Positions 9,810 to 18,864 are shown, counted from the first letter of the stretch. The stretch: DNA of 64,000 nt from Paenibacillus methanolicus (GCF_008124765.1 NZ_VNHS01000003.1:372001-436000); one strand, 5' to 3'. Notes: generated from the letters alone by a model not told the origin. Numbers and translations: made by a program.

Positions 9810-11396
9810 TTATGGATTGTTTTGCACGTACGCGTCGATTTGTTTCTGCATTTCGGCCTGAACTTTATCGATGCCCGCCTGCTTCAACTTCTCTAGCGCC
9901 ACGGGAATCCCCTCCTCCGGTTTCACCAGACCGTGGTAAATCGGCAGCAGATAGGTATTCTGAACATTCGCGAGCGCGGCCAGTTCGTTCTTGATGTTCG
10001 TATCGTCGAGCACGAACGTCGCCAGCTTGATATCCACGATAGTGTCTGCCTTCCATTTGGCATAGTAGGACTGAATCATTTCGCCGGCCGGCCCTTCGAG
10101 CTGCCGGTACAGTTCGGGCGTTCTCCAGCCCCACGGGCAAGCGCCGTCCGGCGGATATCCGGTCGAGCCCGGCAGACTCCTGTACTTGTCGTCGCCGACG
10201 GGCTCCCAATGTTTGCCCTGGATGCCGTAGGTCGTAAGATCGAACAGCTCTTTGTCGTACCGCAGAAGATCCAGCGCCATTAAGGCAAGCTCGGGATGTT
10301 TGGAGGTGGCGTGGATGCCGATTCCGTTGCCGATTAGAGGAAACCGGTAACGCTTGGCATCCGGCGCGAGATCGACGATCTCCGGCTTCCACTCGGGATG
10401 GGCCAGCATGATCGCGTCCATCGCGCCCGTCATCGTCAAGAGGTTGCCGGAATGGGCCGCGGTTTGACCTTCTTTGAACGCCGCGAGCCAATCCGTCTTG
10501 GCCACGATGGCATCCTTCGGCCAAATGCCTTGCCGTGCCATGTCATAGAGCAAATTCAATTTCTCGATGTACTGCGGATCTTCCAAGTAGTTGGAGAGCT
10601 TCGGATGCTCGCTCCGCATGTCGTAGACGAGCGGCACGCCGCCATGCACGAAGAGACGTTCCAGATCCGTGAACAGGATCGGCAGCGCGAGGCCGTTCAA
10701 ATTGGTGCTCGGTCCGCCGAATGCGGTCATGCCCTTCTCGTTCTTGGCGACCGTCGAGAGGTAGTTCACGAAATCGGCTTGCGACTTCACTTCCGGCAGG
10801 TTGTATTTCTCCCTCAAATCGCCGCGAACGATCGCCATGTTATAGCCCGAGTCAAAATGATCGTGCGGGACCATGTACAGTTTGCCGTCCACTCTCGCCT
10901 GCTCCCAACCAAGCGGGTCCTGCTTCGCCCACGTCGTGGGCGCATACGTCTTGATCAGGTCTTCCGTCAATTCAAGGAAGCCGTCCTTGCGGGCCGTCGG
11001 CTGGTAGAATGCCCAGCTGCCGGTGAAGATCAAGTCGAAGTCTTCGTTGGCCGCGAACAGGAGCGGGTATTTCTGGTTAAACTCGTTCCAATCGAGGAAG
11101 CGGAGCTCAATCGTGGCGTTGATCTTCTCCTTCAGAATCTTGTTCACTTCCGCATACACTTCGTCCGTATCCGACGGTTTCGGGCCCAGCAGCACCATCT
11201 TGAGCGTCACCGGCTCGGACGTATCGATCGTCCCCGGCGGCCCGCCGGCGTATGGTTCCGACATGCCCGAATCCGAGGGCGCAACGATTGCTGAACGGTT
11301 GCCGTTGTCGCTGCACGCGCTCGCCAGAAGGCTAAGCATGAGGAGCAGCATGACGCTGAGCCAAGCTGCGTTATTGAGCTTGATCCTACCCTTCAT
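9810..11396 (-). CDS. Extracellular solute-binding lipoprotein (sugar ABC transporter), copy 1
   Basis: 528 residues from ATG 11396, which follows GGAGGAAGG; 14 codons upstream lack a site. Lipoprotein signal LLASAC, then the family-1/LplA-type binding-protein fold (TSEPVTLKMVLLG, LRFLDWNEFNQKYPLLFAANEDFDLIF). It would deliver an oligosaccharide to the two permeases encoded upstream. Closely similar along its whole length to the neighbouring copy 2, so the two arose by tandem duplication. They differ most in the linker after the lipid-modified cysteine. No ATPase is encoded nearby, as usual for this class, which share an MsmX-type ATPase. Confidence 0.92.
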   Translation of the reverse strand: MKGRIKLNNAAWLSVMLLLMLSLLASACSDNGNRSAIVAPSDSGMSEPYAGGPPGTIDTSEPVTLKMVLLGPKPSDTDEVYAEVNKILKEKINATIELRFLDWNEFNQKYPLLFAANEDFDLIFTGSWAFYQPTARKDGFLELTEDLIKTYAPTTWAKQDPLGWEQARVDGKLYMVPHDHFDSGYNMAIVRGDLREKYNLPEVKSQADFVNYLSTVAKNEKGMTAFGGPSTNLNGLALPILFTDLERLFVHGGVPLVYDMRSEHPKLSNYLEDPQYIEKLNLLYDMARQGIWPKDAIVAKTDWLAAFKEGQTAAHSGNLLTMTGAMDAIMLAHPEWKPEIVDLAPDAKRYRFPLIGNGIGIHATSKHPELALMALDLLRYDKELFDLTTYGIQGKHWEPVGDDKYRSLPGSTGYPPDGACPWGWRTPELYRQLEGPAGEMIQSYYAKWKADTIVDIKLATFVLDDTNIKNELAALANVQNTYLLPIYHGLVKPEEGIPVALEKLKQAGIDKVQAEMQKQIDAYVQNNP

Positions 11397-11485
11397 CGTC
11401 CTTCCTCCTGCGGATAATGGTGAAAAGGCTGCATTCATCTACCATTATTATAATAGAAACGTTGTCCGTTTGGGCGCTAATCACC

Positions 11486-11590
11486 CAAGGCGAAACGGCT
11501 ATCTCCGTCTTTTGGGGCGAGACGCGTTACGTTCCGGAGAAATACAAGGTGATTATAGCCGTGCAACATATAAATTCTTGTATTTGAACG
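11486..11590 (-). promoter_or_regulatory. Duplicated ~105-bp leader before binding-protein copy 1
   Basis: Nearly collinear with the leader at 13298-13402. Shared blocks on the plus strand include GAAACGGCTATC, CCGTCTTT, GCGCGTTAC and ATAAATTC. It may hold a promoter or an RNA structure; no known riboswitch class was recognised. Confidence 0.5.
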
Positions 11591-11636
11591 AAAGACGGGA
11601 TGCCGCGACTTCTTGGATAAGAGCCGAGGCACCCCG
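11590..11636 (-). terminator. Terminator/attenuator hairpin after binding-protein copy 2
   Basis: Long imperfect stem (CGGGATGCCGCGACT / AGCCGAGGCACCCCG) followed on the minus strand by TCTTT, 35 bp after the stop of copy 2. The short T tract could allow partial read-through into copy 1. Confidence 0.6.
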
Positions 11637-11670
11637 CATGTGGTTTAACCGTGCTCATTCGCCTTGCGTC

Positions 11671-13266
11671 TTACGGATTGCTCTGGACGAACGCGTCGAT
11701 CTGCTTCTGCATCTCGGCCTGAACCTTGTCGATGCCCGCCTGCTTCAGCTTCTCTTGTACCTCGGGGATGCCGTCTTCCGGCTTCACGAGGCCATGATAA
11801 ATCGGCAGCAAATACGTCTTCTGCACGTTGGCAAGCGCGGCTAGCTCGTTCTTGATGTTCGCGTCATCGAGCACGAACGTCGCCAGCTTCAGGTCGACGA
11901 TATTATTCTTTTTCCATTTGTCGTACGTGGAGGCGAGGAGATCGCCCGCGGCTCCTTCAAGCTGACGGTACATCCCTTGCGTTCTCCAGCCCCACGGACA
12001 AGCGCCGTCCGGCGGATATCCGGTCGAACCCGGCAGGCTTCGGTACTTGCCGTCGCCGACGGGCTCCCAATGTTTGCCCTTGATCCCATAGGTCGTGAGA
12101 TCGAACAGTTCCTTGTCATGGCGAAGAAGATCAAGCGCCATCAATGCCCGCTCGGGATGCTTGGAGGTGGCGTGAATGCCGATTCCGTTGCTGTGAAAGG
12201 GCGCGCGAATGCGTTTGGCGTCCGGCACGAGATCGATCACTTCGGGCTTCCACTCCGGATGGGCCAGCGTAATGGCTTCCATCGTGGCGGCCAACGTCAA
12301 TAGGTTGCCGTGATGGGCCGCGGTTTTGCCTTCTTTGAACGCCGCCGCCCAGTCCGTTTTGGACACGATGGCATCCTTCGGCCATATGCCTTGCTGGGCC
12401 ATATCATAGAGCGTATTCAATTTCTCGATATATTTCGAATCGTCCAAGTAGTTATAGAGCTTCGGGTGTTCGCTCTTCATATCATAGACTAGCGGAGCGC
12501 TGCCATGGACGAAGACGCGTTCCAGATCGTTGAACATGATCGGCAAGGCAACGCCGTTCAAACTCGTGCTCGGCCCTCCGAAAGCGGTCATGCCTTTCTC
12601 GTTCTTGGCGACCGTGGACAGGAATTTCACGAAGTCGGCTTGCGATTTCACTTCCGGCAGGTTGTATTTCTCCCTCAAGTCGCCGCGTAGGATCACCATG
12701 CCATGGCCGGATTCGAAATAATCCGACGGCACCATATAGATCTTGCCGTCTACTTTCGCTTGTTCCCAGCCAAGCGGATCCTGCTGCGCCCAAGTTGCGG
12801 GCGCATACGTCTTGAGCATGTCTTCCGTCAATTCCAGAAAGCCGTCCTTGCGCGCCGTCGGCTGATAGAACGCCCAGCTGCTGGCAAAAATCAGGTCGAA
12901 ATCTTCATTGGCCGCGAACAGAAGCGGATACTTCTGGTTGTATTCGTTCCAGTCGAGGTAGCGGAGCTCGATCGTGGCGTTGATCTTCTCCTTCAGAATC
13001 TTGTTCACTTCCGCGTACACGTCGTCCGTGTCCGTCGGTTTCGAGCCGAGCAGGACCATCTTGAGCGTGACCGGCTCGGACGTATCGATGCCCTCCGGCG
13101 ATGCGTTGGCGGAAGGCTCCGTCGTTTCCGCGGCTGGCGGCGATGCGCTCTCTTCCTGATTGCCGTTGCCGCTATTGCCGCTGCACGCGCTGACGAGCAT
13201 GCTGATCAGGAGGAGCAGCATGACGCCGAGCCAAGCCTTTTTCTTCAATCTCGTTCTGTCCTTCAT
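11671..13266 (-). CDS. Extracellular solute-binding lipoprotein (sugar ABC transporter), copy 2
   Basis: 531 residues; ATG 13266 is preceded by GGGGGAAAGAGG. Lipobox LVSAC, a low-complexity Ser/Pro/Glu/Thr linker, then the same binding-protein fold as copy 1 (YLDWNEYNQKYPLLFAANEDFDLIF, TYGIKGKHWEPVGD, CPWGWRTQGMYRQLEG). It directly follows the two permease genes, so this is the likely primary receptor of the transporter, with copy 1 a duplicate that may have shifted specificity. Transcription probably comes from promoter C, through the conserved leader upstream. Confidence 0.92.
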   Translation of the reverse strand: MKDRTRLKKKAWLGVMLLLLISMLVSACSGNSGNGNQEESASPPAAETTEPSANASPEGIDTSEPVTLKMVLLGSKPTDTDDVYAEVNKILKEKINATIELRYLDWNEYNQKYPLLFAANEDFDLIFASSWAFYQPTARKDGFLELTEDMLKTYAPATWAQQDPLGWEQAKVDGKIYMVPSDYFESGHGMVILRGDLREKYNLPEVKSQADFVKFLSTVAKNEKGMTAFGGPSTSLNGVALPIMFNDLERVFVHGSAPLVYDMKSEHPKLYNYLDDSKYIEKLNTLYDMAQQGIWPKDAIVSKTDWAAAFKEGKTAAHHGNLLTLAATMEAITLAHPEWKPEVIDLVPDAKRIRAPFHSNGIGIHATSKHPERALMALDLLRHDKELFDLTTYGIKGKHWEPVGDGKYRSLPGSTGYPPDGACPWGWRTQGMYRQLEGAAGDLLASTYDKWKKNNIVDLKLATFVLDDANIKNELAALANVQKTYLLPIYHGLVKPEDGIPEVQEKLKQAGIDKVQAEMQKQIDAFVQSNP

Positions 13267-13297
13267 CCTCTTTCCCCCTACGAATCATAATGAGATG

Positions 13298-13402
13298 CAA
13301 GGTGAAACGGCTATCGCCGTCTTTGATGGCGTAGCGCGTTACATTCCGGTGAAATAGAGGATAATTTATAAGCGTGAAACTTATAAATTCCTATATTTCG
13401 AT
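13298..13402 (-). promoter_or_regulatory. Duplicated ~105-bp leader before binding-protein copy 2, with a perfect palindrome
   Basis: Related to 11486-11590. It holds a perfect 10-bp inverted repeat at 13363-13389 (AATTTATAAG, 7-base spacer, CTTATAAATT) and a second hairpin GCTAtcGCC / GGCgTAGC at about 13310-13336. The 10-bp palindrome is degenerate in the other copy. It could be an operator or an RNA structure protecting the binding-protein mRNA. Confidence 0.5.
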
Positions 13403-13424
13403 GATAAACCGGGGTTTGCCGGCA

Positions 13425-14321
13425 TTATCCTTTGACGGCCCCGATCGTAAGACCTTTGACGAAATAGCGTTGAATGAACGGATACAAGAAGATGATCGGG
13501 CCCGTGACGACCATGGTCAGCGCCATCTTCAGCCCTTCGCCGGGCAAATCCGGAACCTTGTTCCCGCTTTTCTCCGCGACGATCTTGAGCGCGTCCACGT
13601 TGCCGATGATTTTATACAGGTAGTATTGAAGCGGGTAAAGCTTCTGGTCGCTAATGAACAGCAGCGAATAATACCAGTCGTTCCAATAGGCCAGCGCCAC
13701 GAACAAACCGATCGTCGCAAGCGCGGGCTTGCACAAGGGCAAAATCAGTCGAATGAAGATCGTGAAATCGCCGGCGCCGTCGATCTTGGCCGATTCCGTG
13801 ATCGCGGCGGGAATGCTTCGCATGAAGCTCTTCATAACGAGAATGTAGAACACGTTGATCATCGGAAGCAGCAGCAGCACCCAGAACGTATTGTTCAGCT
13901 TCAAATAGTTGACGACAAGAATGTACAAGGGCACGAGCCCCCCGCTGAACAACGTCGTGAAGTAGAAGATGAACGAGAAGATATTCCGCCACTTGAAATC
14001 CGTTCGTTGAATGACGTAACCGCTCATCGAGATGAAAAACAGGGATAAACTCGTGCCGATCGCCGTTAAGGAAACGGTCAGGCCATAAGCGCGAATGATA
14101 TCTTCCGGATACTCGAATATGAACCGATACGCGTCCAGCGAGAACTGCTTCGGAATCAGCTTGAAGCCTTCCAGAACGATCTCGCTTTCTTTCGTGAAAG
14201 AACCGCCGAGGATAAGCAGGAACGGCAAGACGCATATGACGGCGACAAGCGTTACCCAGCTGTATGACACCACGGCTAGAACCAACTGATCCATCCGGAT
14301 CTTTTTGTTGTTCGCGTTCAT
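13425..14321 (-). CDS. Carbohydrate ABC transporter permease (YtcP-type)
   Basis: 298 residues from ATG 14321, which follows GAAAGGAG; the open frame begins 31 codons earlier without a site. Six membrane spans and the EAA loop (AAITESAKIDGAGDFTIFIRLILPLCKPALA) that docks the ATPase. The C-terminal QRYFVKGLTIGAVKG ending is typical of YtcP/MalG-type subunits. Second permease of the operon, 23 bp after its partner. Forms the inner-membrane channel together with the LplB-type subunit. Confidence 0.94.
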   Translation of the reverse strand: MNANNKKIRMDQLVLAVVSYSWVTLVAVICVLPFLLILGGSFTKESEIVLEGFKLIPKQFSLDAYRFIFEYPEDIIRAYGLTVSLTAIGTSLSLFFISMSGYVIQRTDFKWRNIFSFIFYFTTLFSGGLVPLYILVVNYLKLNNTFWVLLLLPMINVFYILVMKSFMRSIPAAITESAKIDGAGDFTIFIRLILPLCKPALATIGLFVALAYWNDWYYSLLFISDQKLYPLQYYLYKIIGNVDALKIVAEKSGNKVPDLPGEGLKMALTMVVTGPIIFLYPFIQRYFVKGLTIGAVKG

Positions 14322-14344
14322 CAGGCTGCAAACTCCTTTCCCGA

Positions 14345-15262
14345 TTAGAATAAAGCCGAGTCTTTGTCCGTTCTGCGGACGATCCCGTTCACGAGCAGGA
14401 TGGTGACGAAGCACAGGACCGATTGATAGAAATCGATCGCCGCCGACATGCCGATTTCATTGTTCTCCACCAGCGAGCGATAGACGAACGTATCGATGAC
14501 GTCGGTGGCGGAGAACAGCAATCCGTTGCCGCCGACCATATTGAAGAAGAGGCCGAAATCGCCGCGGAAAATCTGGCCGACGGCCAGAAGCGTCAAGATC
14601 ATCATCGTTGGTTTCAAACACGGAATCGTGATATACCAAATCCGCTGGAACGCATTCGCCCCGTCGGTCTCTGCCGCTTCGAACATCTCCTGGTCGATGC
14701 TCATGATGGCCGCCAGATAGAAGACGGCGCCGTAACCGACCGCTTTCCAGGCGTTGAAGAAGACCAACAGGAATGGCCACACGCCCGGCGTGCTGTAGAA
14801 ATTGACGGGGTCTATGCCAGCCGCGCCGAAGAGCGTATTCACGGTGCCGTGCTCGTAGTTCAGCAGATTGTAAGCGATCGTACCGACCACGACCCAGGAG
14901 ATGAAGAACGGCAAGAACATCAGCGATTGGCTGATCTTCTTAAACCATCGGCTCCGGATCTCCGACAGCATGACGGCGATTCCGACTTGCAGCACCAGGT
15001 TGATGACGATAAAAGCGGCGTTGTAGAGAACCGTGTTGCGCGTAACCCTCCAAACATCGCCGGAGATGAAGAAAAACCGGAAATTGTCGATTCCTGCCCA
15101 ATCGCTCCCCAGAATGCCTTTGGCGTACGTGTATTCCTTAAAGGCCAGAACCAGCCCGAGCATCGGCGTATATTGGAATAGCAGCACGAACAGCAAAGCC
15201 GGCAAGAGCATGAGCAGCAAAGTTTTGTATCGGTGCAAATCGCGTAAAAACGGTGTTTTCAT
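14345..15262 (-). CDS. Sugar ABC transporter permease (LplB-type)
   Basis: 305 residues, six membrane spans, EAA loop (MFEAAETDGANAFQRIWYITIPCLKPTMM). The N-terminus (LHRYKTLLLMLLPALLFVLLFQYTPMLGLVLAFKEY) is the standard LplB/YteP type. First gene of a permease-permease-SBP-SBP operon, transcribed from promoter copy C whose -10 box is 45 bp upstream of the start. Confidence 0.94.
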   Translation of the reverse strand: MKTPFLRDLHRYKTLLLMLLPALLFVLLFQYTPMLGLVLAFKEYTYAKGILGSDWAGIDNFRFFFISGDVWRVTRNTVLYNAAFIVINLVLQVGIAVMLSEIRSRWFKKISQSLMFLPFFISWVVVGTIAYNLLNYEHGTVNTLFGAAGIDPVNFYSTPGVWPFLLVFFNAWKAVGYGAVFYLAAIMSIDQEMFEAAETDGANAFQRIWYITIPCLKPTMMILTLLAVGQIFRGDFGLFFNMVGGNGLLFSATDVIDTFVYRSLVENNEIGMSAAIDFYQSVLCFVTILLVNGIVRRTDKDSALF

Positions 15263-15307
15263 TCTACTTTCCCTCCTCCTTCTCGATCTCGCCGCCCTAT
15301 ATCCGTC

Positions 15308-15371
15308 ATTATAATGGAACCGTTATCAATTGGGTCCCCGCCAATCTTTCGACTTCATGTCCGGAATTAAG
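15308..15371 (-). promoter_or_regulatory. Shared 64-bp promoter element, copy C
   Basis: The best -10 box of the four copies (TATAAT), 45 bp before the LplB-type permease start. Upstream blocks TTAATTCCGGACATG and TCGAAAGATTG match copy B closely and copy A with few changes. Confidence 0.8.
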
Positions 15372-15398
15372 ATGCGAGGGAAAGCGGATCGTGCCCGG

Positions 15399-15456
15399 GA
15401 AACAACGGCAAATATGCCCGCCGCGATCTTACGTCGTCGCGACGGGCTTCCGTTGT
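15399..15456 (-). terminator. Rho-independent terminator of the MFS gene
   Basis: Long stem ACAACGG..GCCCGTCGCGA / TCGCGGCGGGC..CCGTTGT with TTT after it on the minus strand, 11 bp after the stop codon. Confidence 0.75.
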
Positions 15457-15466
15457 CTTCATGTTT

Positions 15467-16687
15467 CTACCGTTCAACCAGCTTGCGCTGCCGATGTCCG
15501 AACAAACCGGCCAACGCGGCGGCAATCGCCATAAAGATCGCGCTGGAGGCCACGCCTGATTGCAGGCCGTACCGTTCGACCACCAAGCCGCCAACGAGCG
15601 GACCGAGCATTTGTCCAGCGGCAAACACGGCGGTGGCTAGACTAAGACATGCCGCATACGCGCGAGGAGGGACATGGCGCCGAAGCAGCGCGGTCGTCAT
15701 CAGCGGCGGGGTAATAAAGGAGACTAGTCCAATCAAGGCGGCTCCGAGCACCGTGAGGAACATATTGTTGGTTGTTACCCCGCATACGCCGATCGTCCCT
15801 AAGGTTAAACCCGATGCAAGCGTATACCCGCTCGGCCATCGGTCGATGGCTTTGCCTCCGATCCATCCGTTAAACAACCCCGCAAATCCGATTCCGGACC
15901 AGATCAACCCGGCATAGAGGGACGGAATGCCTTTGCTCACCAGATAGGGAATCAAATACGTGAAATAGATGATGTATCCCGAGCCGAAGAAGAAATAGGA
16001 AGAGACAAGGAACAAGAGCTTCTTCGGGCTCCACAGGAGACGATGCACGGGTTCGCTTTCATTGTCGCTCGGCTTCGATTCAATCCGCGAGGGTATGATT
16101 TCGTCTCCCTTTGTTCTGGTGACGAACGCGAACCCGAACGCGGCCAATACACCGAATACGCCCATGATCACCCAAGCATACCGCCACCCCTGCAAGTGTG
16201 AAGGATCGATGGTCAAGGGAGCGAACAGTCCCGTCGCGAGAATGCCCGCGGATCCGCCCAGCCAGATAAGACCCGACGCCGCACCTCGCTCCGCCGGTCG
16301 AACGGCATCCAATGCAATGGACAGAACCAACACGGTCGCGAAGGCCGATAACCATCCGATCGCGAATCGCCACAGCCCAAGTTGGATGACATGATCGCTT
16401 GCCGCCGAGCCGATCAACGTCAATCCGAGCAAAAGGCACGTGATCCCATTCAGGATAGGTTTGCGCGCCGGATAACGCGCGATCAAAGGAGGCAGACACA
16501 ACGTCCCGACCAAATAACCGATAAAGTTGACGGTGCCCAATAAACCCAACTGTCCGTAGCTCCCCCCGATTACCCTCTGTATCCCGGGCAAGAACATGCC
16601 GTAGGAGAGCCGGGAGAAACCGAGTATGACGACAAATAATAACGATGCCCATAGCGTAATCCAATTGAATGCGGATTTTGTGCCCAT
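15467..16687 (-). CDS. MFS transporter, YbfB/YjiJ-like
   Basis: 406 residues from ATG 16687 (GGAGGAAGAGGGGG upstream); an earlier ATG in the same frame lies on the ribosome binding site itself. Twelve predicted membrane spans. The N-terminus (FGFSRLSYGMFLPGIQ-like pattern, here ILGFSRLSYGMFLPGIQRV) resembles the YbfB/YjiJ group of uncharacterised major facilitators. Starts 25 bp after the deacetylase gene, so the two are one operon, probably controlled by the divergent LysR regulator. Substrate unknown; sugar or aromatic acid export are both possible. Confidence 0.85.
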   Translation of the reverse strand: MGTKSAFNWITLWASLLFVVILGFSRLSYGMFLPGIQRVIGGSYGQLGLLGTVNFIGYLVGTLCLPPLIARYPARKPILNGITCLLLGLTLIGSAASDHVIQLGLWRFAIGWLSAFATVLVLSIALDAVRPAERGAASGLIWLGGSAGILATGLFAPLTIDPSHLQGWRYAWVIMGVFGVLAAFGFAFVTRTKGDEIIPSRIESKPSDNESEPVHRLLWSPKKLLFLVSSYFFFGSGYIIYFTYLIPYLVSKGIPSLYAGLIWSGIGFAGLFNGWIGGKAIDRWPSGYTLASGLTLGTIGVCGVTTNNMFLTVLGAALIGLVSFITPPLMTTALLRRHVPPRAYAACLSLATAVFAAGQMLGPLVGGLVVERYGLQSGVASSAIFMAIAAALAGLFGHRQRKLVER

Positions 16688-16712
16688 ATCCCCCTCTTCC
16701 TCCAACATCGCG

Positions 16713-17798
16713 CTATCCTTCTTGCCATACAATCTCCGCTTCGAAGCCCAGCTGTTCGCACAGCTTGTGAATGCGACGCATGTCCCGCGTGCTCGTCACC
16801 CACTCGCAGCCCAAGGCTGCCGCCTCGCGCGCCGCCCATTGCAGCAGATAGACCAACGCATCCGCATGGGATTCCTTCGTGGCGAAGTCTTCTAGCGCCA
16901 ACGCGCCGCCGCGGACCGAAGCGCGCGCGTATGCCCAATGCTGATCGGCAAAACTGCGCGCGACGAACCGCGTTTCGCCATCGGACCGACCCTGATTGGC
17001 GAGTTCTTGCAGCCATTTGCTATTTGCGCCGGGCCCTCTCGGGGCGTTCGGATTCCCCCATTCCAGCGAATCGGCGGCCAGCTTCCGCAGTTCTTCTTCG
17101 CCGTCTACGTCCTTCCACTGCTCGAGATGGAAGGTATCTTGGGGAGTCGGTTTGAAGCGGACTTGCCAGCTGCGTTCGCCGGGCGAGACGCCCGCAGCAT
17201 GAAGCAGCTCGGAGACGGGAACCATGGCAAGACCTTTCGCGTGGGCCTGGCGTACGAGCGATTTGACGGCCTGCGGCGTCTCTTTGGCGATTTCATTGGC
17301 ATGAAACATCAATATCGATCCGTTGACCAGCTTCGGATTGACCCGCTCGATCAGCTGCGCGCTAGGCGGCCCCGACCAGTCGACGGTATCCTCCCCCTCG
17401 ACGACCAAGTAGTTCCACTCCCGGAGCCACGCCAAGTTCTCCTCCCGATAAGAAGCGTAAGGGAACCGCAGGAAGGTCGGAACAGGTCTCCCCGTCGCTT
17501 CTTGGTATGCGAGCTCCGCCAACTGCAGCTCCTCGAAAAATACGGCTTTGGTCACATCGGCCATTCGGCGGTGATAGTAGGTATGCGTGGCGAGTTCATG
17601 GCCTCTGGCTAGCATTTCTCTTGCTTTGGCCGGGTGCCGATCGAACCACTCGCCCGTCAGAAAAAACGTCCCTCGCGCGCCGCCTTGCTCCAACGCGTCC
17701 AGCCATGCGTCAATCGGAATCCGCATCGGACCGTCATCGAACGTAAAGGCACAGTGAGAAACCGCAGGATTGCCGCGAGCAATCACCGTTCTCGTCAT
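16713..17798 (-). CDS. NodB-type polysaccharide deacetylase fused to a GNAT-like domain
   Basis: 361 residues from ATG 17798, 5 bases after GGGGGAG (ATG 17801 is also possible). Residues about 10-210 are a NodB homology domain: FTFDDGP (motif 1), HELATHTYYHRR (motif 2 metal histidines), RFPYASYR (motif 3), ILMFHAN (motif 5). No signal peptide, so it acts in the cytosol, unlike most peptidoglycan or chitin deacetylases. The last ~110 residues have the GNAT outline: FVARSFADQHWAYARASVRGGALALED, then a helix with AAREAALGCEWVTS and a final LCEQLGFEAE strand pair. A canonical RxxGxG acyl-CoA loop is missing, so catalysis by the second domain is uncertain. Confidence 0.82.
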   Translation of the reverse strand: MTRTVIARGNPAVSHCAFTFDDGPMRIPIDAWLDALEQGGARGTFFLTGEWFDRHPAKAREMLARGHELATHTYYHRRMADVTKAVFFEELQLAELAYQEATGRPVPTFLRFPYASYREENLAWLREWNYLVVEGEDTVDWSGPPSAQLIERVNPKLVNGSILMFHANEIAKETPQAVKSLVRQAHAKGLAMVPVSELLHAAGVSPGERSWQVRFKPTPQDTFHLEQWKDVDGEEELRKLAADSLEWGNPNAPRGPGANSKWLQELANQGRSDGETRFVARSFADQHWAYARASVRGGALALEDFATKESHADALVYLLQWAAREAAALGCEWVTSTRDMRRIHKLCEQLGFEAEIVWQEG

Positions 17799-17847
17799 CA
17801 TAACTCCCCCTTCATGGGTATCCTTGCGTCCGGATCCCGTTGACCCT

Positions 17848-17876
17848 ATTGTAAAATCATGGGAATGTTTTGTAAA
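17848..17876 (-). promoter_or_regulatory. Promoter of the deacetylase-MFS operon with overlapping direct repeat
   Basis: -35 TTTACA and -10 TACAAT spaced by 17 bp on the minus strand. Two direct repeats TTGTAAAAT (17849-17857 and 17870-17878), 21 bp apart, overlap both boxes. They are a candidate binding site for the divergently encoded LysR regulator. Confidence 0.6.
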
Positions 17877-17927
17877 ATTGAATAATATGAACATATGGTT
17901 CGAATAACTCAAACAAAGGTGATGACA

Positions 17928-18815
17928 ATGGATCTTCGCGCTTTAAAAACCTTCGAGGCGTGCGTGCGTCATGGGCATTTTCTGAAAGCCGCCGAGGAAC
18001 TCCAATATGCGCCTTCTACGGTCACGCTCCAGATTCAACGTCTCGAAACGGATCTAGGGGTTGCTTTATTCGTGCGCGACGGCAAACGCGTCATCGTGAC
18101 CGAAGCCGGTCGATGGCTCCATCAGCAGGCCTCGGTATTACTGAAGTCGATCGGCGCGATAAGGCAGACCGTCTCGGATATTGCGGCGGGAGATAACGGC
18201 TCGGTGCGTATTGCCGCTATCGAGCCCGTCGCTAGCCAGCAGCTAGCAATCGTGATTGCCGACTTTTGCAACGCCCGGCCGAACGTGGAGTTAACGATGG
18301 AAGTAAGCGGCAGCAGAGCGATCGCGGAGAGGGTGCGGGCCGGCGAACTGGAATTCGGCGTCTGCTCGGCTCCGCCTTCGAAGTTCATGCTGGCGTTCGA
18401 GCCGCTGATCGAGGAACGATTAGGGATCATGTTGAACGTTAACCACCCCTTAGCTAATCGGGATAGCATTACGGCAAGCGACCTTGCGGGGCTAACCGTT
18501 CTAGTCAAAGAGCCGACGTGTATCTATCGAGAGCTTTGGGAAACGGCAATTGATCCGACGGGGCCACGACAGTTCTCCTATATGGAGGTTGGCAGTTTCT
18601 TCGTCATTCAACAAATGGTGAAGGCCGCCTTCGGCGTCGGGATTGTACCGATGTACAACGGTCTGGAACAGGAAGGCGCCTTGGTTATCCGACCATTAGC
18701 CGACCTGAATCCAGTCGTCGCTATAGGCCTCGCATATAAAAATAAAAACGTGCTGGGCAAGGCGGCCTTATTGTTGATGGAAGCCGTTCGGGGCATCCGC
18801 GGCACTGCCGGATAA
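17928..18815 (+). CDS. LysR-family transcriptional regulator
   Basis: 295 residues from ATG 17928 (AAGGTGATGACA upstream); the open frame starts 11 codons before. N-terminal winged helix-turn-helix (MDLRALKTFEACVRHGHFLKAAEELQYAPSTVTLQIQRLE) and a C-terminal effector domain of periplasmic-binding-protein type. Divergent from the deacetylase-MFS operon, with a 130-bp shared regulatory gap, so it is the likely regulator of that operon. It is followed by promoter copy D for the beta-helix gene, which reads in the same direction. Confidence 0.93.
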   Translation: MDLRALKTFEACVRHGHFLKAAEELQYAPSTVTLQIQRLETDLGVALFVRDGKRVIVTEAGRWLHQQASVLLKSIGAIRQTVSDIAAGDNGSVRIAAIEPVASQQLAIVIADFCNARPNVELTMEVSGSRAIAERVRAGELEFGVCSAPPSKFMLAFEPLIEERLGIMLNVNHPLANRDSITASDLAGLTVLVKEPTCIYRELWETAIDPTGPRQFSYMEVGSFFVIQQMVKAAFGVGIVPMYNGLEQEGALVIRPLADLNPVVAIGLAYKNKNVLGKAALLLMEAVRGIRGTAG

Positions 18816-18864
18816 CACCGCTGCAAGCCCGAGAAGAAGATGAACAGTACGGTGCGGATGCCGC

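Noticed and set aside
11486-11590. A cyclic-di-GMP or other known riboswitch in the duplicated leader
   Set aside because: GATAGCCG is reminiscent of GEMM motifs, but the A-GGCAAA-CC and GNRA parts are missing.
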